From Adiantum capillus-veneris (lineage: Eukaryota; Streptophyta; Polypodiopsida; Polypodiales; Pteridaceae): 64,000 nt of DNA. Of the stretch, positions 59,675 through 64,000 are shown one piece after another. Every line of letters begins with the position of its first letter. The first letter of the stretch is position 1. Under the pieces are notes generated by a model. That model was not told where the DNA came from. It did no database searches and saw only the letters and a list, made by a program, of their open reading frames with translations. The position numbers and the translations under genes are program-made. The stretch is from positions 144,755,741 to 144,819,740 of the forward strand of contig CM043945.1 in the NCBI GenBank assembly GCA_014529385.2, given 5' to 3'.

Positions 59675-62600
59675 ATGGCTGACAATATTAAAGAGAGTGA
59701 AATTAATGTTGATAACTTTGATTTTGCTCATGAGCAAGCTACTAATGATGCTTCAATGCTTGTTAATTATCTTGTTTCTAGGCTTCAACAAGCCATGGGC
59801 AATCCATCTCTCCAAAGTGAAGTGCAACGGCAGCTCCGTGCTCACGGGATTCTCCAAGCTCATCACCATGACGAGAGAACACCTAGGAAGCCTCCTTGTG
59901 AGACTACCAAAAGAGGTCTCTCTCCGATTCGGGAAGAAGAAGAGAATCCATATGAAGGGCTCAAGAACTTACTTCTTGATGATGCATCTCCTTCCCAAAG
60001 GAGAACTCAAGAGCCTCCACCGAAGGAACGAGAAAGAAGCGAGTCTCCCGCCACCTCGGCGGAGATGGCTCCACGAAGACGGCGGGCTAAACGCTCTCCA
60101 TCACCACCAAAGCGGAGAAGACCATCACACTCTTCTCCACGCCATAATTCAAAGAGGGATGATAAAAAGCAAGAGAAGAAAAAGGCGAGAAAGAGGACAC
60201 CCTCTTCTCCATCTTCTTCATCCTCTTCCTCTTATGAAAGCTATGGTGAAGACGACAAAGATCAAGACAAGAAAAAGGCGAGAAAGAGGTCACCCTCTTC
60301 TCCACCTTCTTCAAATTCTTCATCTTCTGAAGAAAGTGATGGTGCAACTTTTGAACCATCAAAAAGAAGAGGCCATAGGAAATCCTATGCCGCATGGAAG
60401 AGGTCGTCCAAGCTGAAGAAATTCAAAGAGGGAGGGAAGAGCATCTCTTTCCTTACCTATGATGGCACCTTTGGTGCTACAGACAAAGTTTTGGCCTTTA
60501 TCCAGCAATTCGATGCGGCGTTTGGAGATGAGGGCTTCACGGAGTCCTCTAAGCTACGCCATGTAGCTATGCACTTTCAAAAGTCCGCCAGACAATGGTG
60601 GTCTAGCCTACGAGCCAACGGTGAAGCTCCACGAACATGGAAGGCTTTAAGAGCTTCCATTATGAAGCAGTTTTTGGCCACCGATGCCAAAGACAAAGTA
60701 CTCACCGAATGGCGAAGCTTAAAGCTCTCTCCCAATGAATCCATCCACATATATGTAGACAAGTTTTGGGACTTACAACTCAAAGCCACTGTCTTCAAAA
60801 AGTTGGATTTTGGAGAGCAAAAGCAACAATTTTGTGCGGGCTTAACCGAAGAAATGGCGGAGTATGTCAACTCCCAAAGGCCACGTACCATATCGGCGGT
60901 AATACACCATACTATGGTGGCCTCGCGAATCAATTTCCAAACGGGGGGTAAAAGAAATAATAAGCCCCCGGAAAACAAGGGTTCCAATGAGCCTAAGGGG
61001 AAGGACAATGTCCAAAAGTCTCCTAAGGGCAATTCCAACAAAGCTAAAGAGAAGGGAGTTTACAAAGGAAAGAATAAACTCTCTCCTGAAGAGCTTGAGC
61101 GTTATCGTAAAGATAACCGGTGTTTCAAGTGCGGTGAACAAGGGCATGCGTACCGCGCTTGTCCCCAAAAGAACAACCGCCAAGATCCTCCTAGAGCTTC
61201 TTTGGTTGAAATCCAAGAGGAGGAGATTCATCAAACTCACCACAAAGGATCTCCTCTATGCCATGCTTGGGGAAAGGTAAGAGAACATGATGCTTTTATT
61301 CTCTTTGACCCTGGTTCTACTCACAATTTCATATCTATGGAGTTAGCCACCAAGCTAGGCATACAATCCTACGAGATGGGAGATATCCTACCCGCAGACA
61401 GTGCCTTCAAGGGGCAAGAAACTTCAGTCACTCCCTTAATCGGGAAATTGAGGCTTCATGTCCAAGGCTATGTGGACAAAGAGGACTTCTTTATCTCTCC
61501 TCTCAAGCATGAGGATGTAATCCTAGGGGCACCATGGTTTGACCGCCTGGCTGCCCATGTTAAATTTCCTGAAAGGAGAATCTCCTTTAAGTTCAGGGAA
61601 AAGGACATGTATATAGATGCTAGGGAGATGGGTAACACCATCCCCATTGTACATACACCAGCTTTCAACAAGTCAATAAAGAGCTCTATTTCCGTGTACA
61701 TGATTTTTGTTAAAGATTCTCAAAATGAACCTAATGCTTTAGCAAAAGAAAATAAAAGCAACCAAAAGGAATTAGAGTTATCCAATTTTCTCAAGGGGTT
61801 TCAAGATGTCTTTATTGACGACATCCCTTGTGAGCTACCTCCTAAACGAGGTAATGACGACCATGCAATTGAACTTCTTCCAGGAAGTTCACCGCCTAAC
61901 AAACCTCCTTATAGAGTTTCTCAAGCTCAACAAGAGGAGATTATGCGGCAAGTGCATGACTTAGTTGAGAAGGGCATGGCTAGGCCTAGCTCATCTCCAT
62001 TTTGCTCACCTGTGCTATTAGTGCAAAAGAAAGACGGCACATATCGTATGTGTGTCGACTATAGAGCACTAAATAGGATCACTATCAAGAATAGGTTTCC
62101 CGTTCCACGGGTAGAAGACCTATTTGATAAGCTACAAGGATCGACCTACTTCAGTAGGATTGACCTAAAAAGTGGCTACCATCAAATAAGGATAGTTGAT
62201 CAAGACATTGTAAAGACCGCATTTCGTACTACATTTGGTCTTTACGAATACATTGTCATGCCTTTTGGCTTGACTAATGCACCAGCCACATTCAACCGCT
62301 TGATGGAGAAGCTGTTCAGGCCTCATCGAACCTTCACTGGAGTGTTCTTTGATGATATTATCATCTACTCTAATTCATTGGAGGAACACAAGCCACACCT
62401 CCAGGTAATATTTCAAGTTTTAAGAGAGAATAAACTTTATGTTAATCGAAAGAAAAGTGAATTTTTCTTGCAAGAGATTCAATATTTAGGTCACATTATC
62501 TCTAGAGATGGAATCCAAATGGATCCATCCAAGTTAGAGGTAATAAAAGGATGGCCTAAACCAAGGAATCTTCATGAACTAAGAAGTTTTATAGGTATGT

Positions 62601-64000
62601 GTGCATACTATAGACGCTTCATAGAAAAGTTCTCACAAATTGCGGGACCATTACATGACCTAACAAAGAAAAATGTTAGGTATACGTGGTCTGCTAAGGA
62701 GAACAATGCTTTCGAAAAGCTTAAAGAAAAGCTTATCTCTCAACCTGTGCTTACACTACCGGATCTCTCAAAACCATTTGAGGTCCAATGTGATGCTTGT
62801 GGTGATTGCCTTGGGGCTGTTCTGCTCCAAGAAGGGCACGCCATAGGCTATGAGAGTCGAAGGCTCGACCCTGTTGAGCAAGCTCTAGGCATATACGAAA
62901 AAGAACTCCTTGCAGTTCTACATGCCTTAAACTCATGGAAGCACTATTTATTGGGGACTCCTTTCATTCTGCGAACGGATCACCAAAGTCTTAAGTACTT
63001 CATGACGCAGACCAAGCTCTCCGACAAACAAATGAGGTGGGCAAATTTCCTTTCGCAATTTCATTTTCATATTGCTCACATTGCTGGCAAGCATAATCAA
63101 GTAGCCGATGCACTCTCAAGACGCCCGAGAGTGAATGCGGTTTCCATAGCAACTCACAATGATCTATCTTTAATGATAGATGAGTATGCTATTGATCCCG
63201 ATTTTAGAGATGTGATTTCAGCCCTTGCATTAGGGAAGAAAGAAGAACCATTTACTTTACAAGATGGTTATCTTCTCTATGGCAATAGACTATGCGTTAC
63301 TAACTCCCTACGTGAGAAAGTAATGTATGAATCTCATGCTCCCCCATATGCAGGGCATAGAGGGATTCAGTCTACCCTAAAGGGAATTGAAACATATTTC
63401 TATTGGCCTACCATGAAAGTGAACATACACGAGTATGTTTCCAAATGTGTGGTATGTCAAAAGACAAAATTTGATAGAGGGAAGCAACTTGGATTGCTTC
63501 AACCCTTGCCAATCCCTAATTCACCGTGGGAGAGCATATCCATGGATTTTATCTTTGGATTGCCTAAGTCTATCCATGGGAATACGGGAATATGGACGAT
63601 AGTAGACAGGTTTAGTAAACAAGCTCATTTTATACCTGTCAAAAAGACTATCAAAGCCCATCAAATGGCAACCCTCTTCATTTCACAAATTTTCAAGTAC
63701 CATGGCTTGCCAATGTCCATAGTGTCGGATAGAGATCCTAGAATGACCAGTAATTTCTGGAAGGGTCTCTTTGAGAATTTAGGAACAAGGCTAAACTTCT
63801 CTTCGGCCTATCACCCACAAACTGATGGCCAAAGTGAAATAGCTAACCTAACTATTCTTGATCTACTAAAAGCCTATGTAACGGAAGTAGATCAAAGATC
63901 CCAATGGGAGAAGTACTTACCCTTAGTAGAGTATGCTTACAATAACACTGTACATACTTCTACAGGAAAAGCACCTTTCGAGGTAATTGAGGGAAGATCA
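59675..64000 (+). CDS. Chromovirus gag-pol polyprotein (partial, intact)
   Basis: Start at ATGGCTGACAAT. The frame stays open for 1442 codons to the edge; I read it codon by codon and found no stop. The N-terminal 250 residues are rich in Arg, Lys and Ser. A gag domain follows (FQKSARQWWSSLRA, LSPNESIHIYVDKFWDL), then knuckle CFKCGEQGHAYRAC (from about 483), protease-like LFDPGSTHNF (Asp about 545) and RT with CVDYRALNRIT and catalytic VFFDDIIIYS (about 891-899). RNase H starts at VQCDACGDCLGAVLLQ (Asp about 1040) and has TDHQSLKYF and VADALSR. Integrase has an HHCC finger ending CVVCQK and D/D/E at about 1291, 1352 and 1388 (SMDFIFG, SDRDP, TDGQSE), a DD35E spacing. Chromodomain and stop lie outside the window. 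Confidence 0.96.
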   Translation, partial: MADNIKESEINVDNFDFAHEQATNDASMLVNYLVSRLQQAMGNPSLQSEVQRQLRAHGILQAHHHDERTPRKPPCETTKRGLSPIREEEENPYEGLKNLLLDDASPSQRRTQEPPPKERERSESPATSAEMAPRRRRAKRSPSPPKRRRPSHSSPRHNSKRDDKKQEKKKARKRTPSSPSSSSSSSYESYGEDDKDQDKKKARKRSPSSPPSSNSSSSEESDGATFEPSKRRGHRKSYAAWKRSSKLKKFKEGGKSISFLTYDGTFGATDKVLAFIQQFDAAFGDEGFTESSKLRHVAMHFQKSARQWWSSLRANGEAPRTWKALRASIMKQFLATDAKDKVLTEWRSLKLSPNESIHIYVDKFWDLQLKATVFKKLDFGEQKQQFCAGLTEEMAEYVNSQRPRTISAVIHHTMVASRINFQTGGKRNNKPPENKGSNEPKGKDNVQKSPKGNSNKAKEKGVYKGKNKLSPEELERYRKDNRCFKCGEQGHAYRACPQKNNRQDPPRASLVEIQEEEIHQTHHKGSPLCHAWGKVREHDAFILFDPGSTHNFISMELATKLGIQSYEMGDILPADSAFKGQETSVTPLIGKLRLHVQGYVDKEDFFISPLKHEDVILGAPWFDRLAAHVKFPERRISFKFREKDMYIDAREMGNTIPIVHTPAFNKSIKSSISVYMIFVKDSQNEPNALAKENKSNQKELELSNFLKGFQDVFIDDIPCELPPKRGNDDHAIELLPGSSPPNKPPYRVSQAQQEEIMRQVHDLVEKGMARPSSSPFCSPVLLVQKKDGTYRMCVDYRALNRITIKNRFPVPRVEDLFDKLQGSTYFSRIDLKSGYHQIRIVDQDIVKTAFRTTFGLYEYIVMPFGLTNAPATFNRLMEKLFRPHRTFTGVFFDDIIIYSNSLEEHKPHLQVIFQVLRENKLYVNRKKSEFFLQEIQYLGHIISRDGIQMDPSKLEVIKGWPKPRNLHELRSFIGMCAYYRRFIEKFSQIAGPLHDLTKKNVRYTWSAKENNAFEKLKEKLISQPVLTLPDLSKPFEVQCDACGDCLGAVLLQEGHAIGYESRRLDPVEQALGIYEKELLAVLHALNSWKHYLLGTPFILRTDHQSLKYFMTQTKLSDKQMRWANFLSQFHFHIAHIAGKHNQVADALSRRPRVNAVSIATHNDLSLMIDEYAIDPDFRDVISALALGKKEEPFTLQDGYLLYGNRLCVTNSLREKVMYESHAPPYAGHRGIQSTLKGIETYFYWPTMKVNIHEYVSKCVVCQKTKFDRGKQLGLLQPLPIPNSPWESISMDFIFGLPKSIHGNTGIWTIVDRFSKQAHFIPVKKTIKAHQMATLFISQIFKYHGLPMSIVSDRDPRMTSNFWKGLFENLGTRLNFSSAYHPQTDGQSEIANLTILDLLKAYVTEVDQRSQWEKYLPLVEYAYNNTVHTSTGKAPFEVIEGRS

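Larger units (their letters stand above)
57669..64000 (+). mobile_element. Chromovirus-type gypsy element, 5' part
   Basis: 5' LTR 57669-59257, initiator-Met primer site, leader, and an intact gag-pol frame open to the window edge. Integrase follows RNase H (gypsy order) and there is a single RNase H. A chromodomain would be expected after integrase, beyond the window. It is inserted in copia-2, so it is the youngest insertion here. The expected target copy is CAATG (57664-57668). Confidence 0.9.

Overview
This window looks like plant nuclear DNA made almost entirely of nested transposable elements. I found no host gene, rRNA, tRNA or CRISPR. The evidence for a land plant is the mix of families: Ty1/copia elements with initiator-Met primer sites, Tat-like Ty3/gypsy elements with two RNase H domains, a chromovirus-type gypsy element, a CACTA (En/Spm) transposon with Transposase_21, DUF4218 and DUF4216-like parts, and a small MITE-like element. 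The species cannot be named from this; the size and depth of nesting suggest a large, repeat-rich genome such as a fern, lycophyte or gymnosperm, which is inference only.

Left block (1-21475). A long decayed reading frame of unknown function runs on the minus strand (18621 down to 17240, then 2978 down to about 900). Gypsy-1 (2979-17239, plus strand, 1.13 kb LTRs) is inserted in it; removing gypsy-1 with one 4-bp target copy rejoins the frame. Gypsy-1 is itself interrupted in its leader by copia-1 (5049-10601, minus strand), which has 192-bp LTRs, a perfect ATTTG target duplication and an intact 1326-residue gag-pol. To the right, 18.8-20.0 kb carries five copies of a 20-bp palindrome.

Middle block (21476-44046). 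LTR element E (21476-27118, minus strand, 151-153 bp LTRs, TTACC duplication) has almost no coding capacity apart from a chromodomain-like tail, but its interior is dense in perfect short hairpins. Gypsy-2 (27904-37041, plus strand, LTRs up to 2.68 kb) has lost its primer site and gag and sits inside the integrase tail of an older minus-strand gypsy element. Next come remnants of a gypsy RT (plus) and a gypsy gag (minus), then non-coding DNA.

Right block (44047-64000). A probable CACTA transposon starts at 44047. It contains a solo LTR of the gypsy-2 family (44096-46691), a 288-bp MITE (47076-47363), a spliced minus-strand accessory gene remnant, and a tnp2-type transposase remnant on the plus strand. 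Copia-2 (54121-57668, minus strand) is inserted in the transposase, and a young-looking chromovirus (57669 to beyond the edge) is inserted in the copia-2 gag. The chromovirus gag-pol frame is open for 1442 codons with its catalytic residues in place and leaves the window still open. The missing halves of copia-2 and the CACTA element should therefore lie just beyond the right edge.

The order of insertion is old gypsy and CACTA first, then gypsy-1, gypsy-2 and the solo LTR, then copia-1 and copia-2, then the chromovirus. The most unusual non-coding signals are the hairpin-rich interior of element E, leader blocks shared by copia-1 and gypsy-1, a stem-loop followed by TGGTGCCCC in the LTRs of two gypsy families, and paired inverted CCAAT boxes in the chromovirus LTR.
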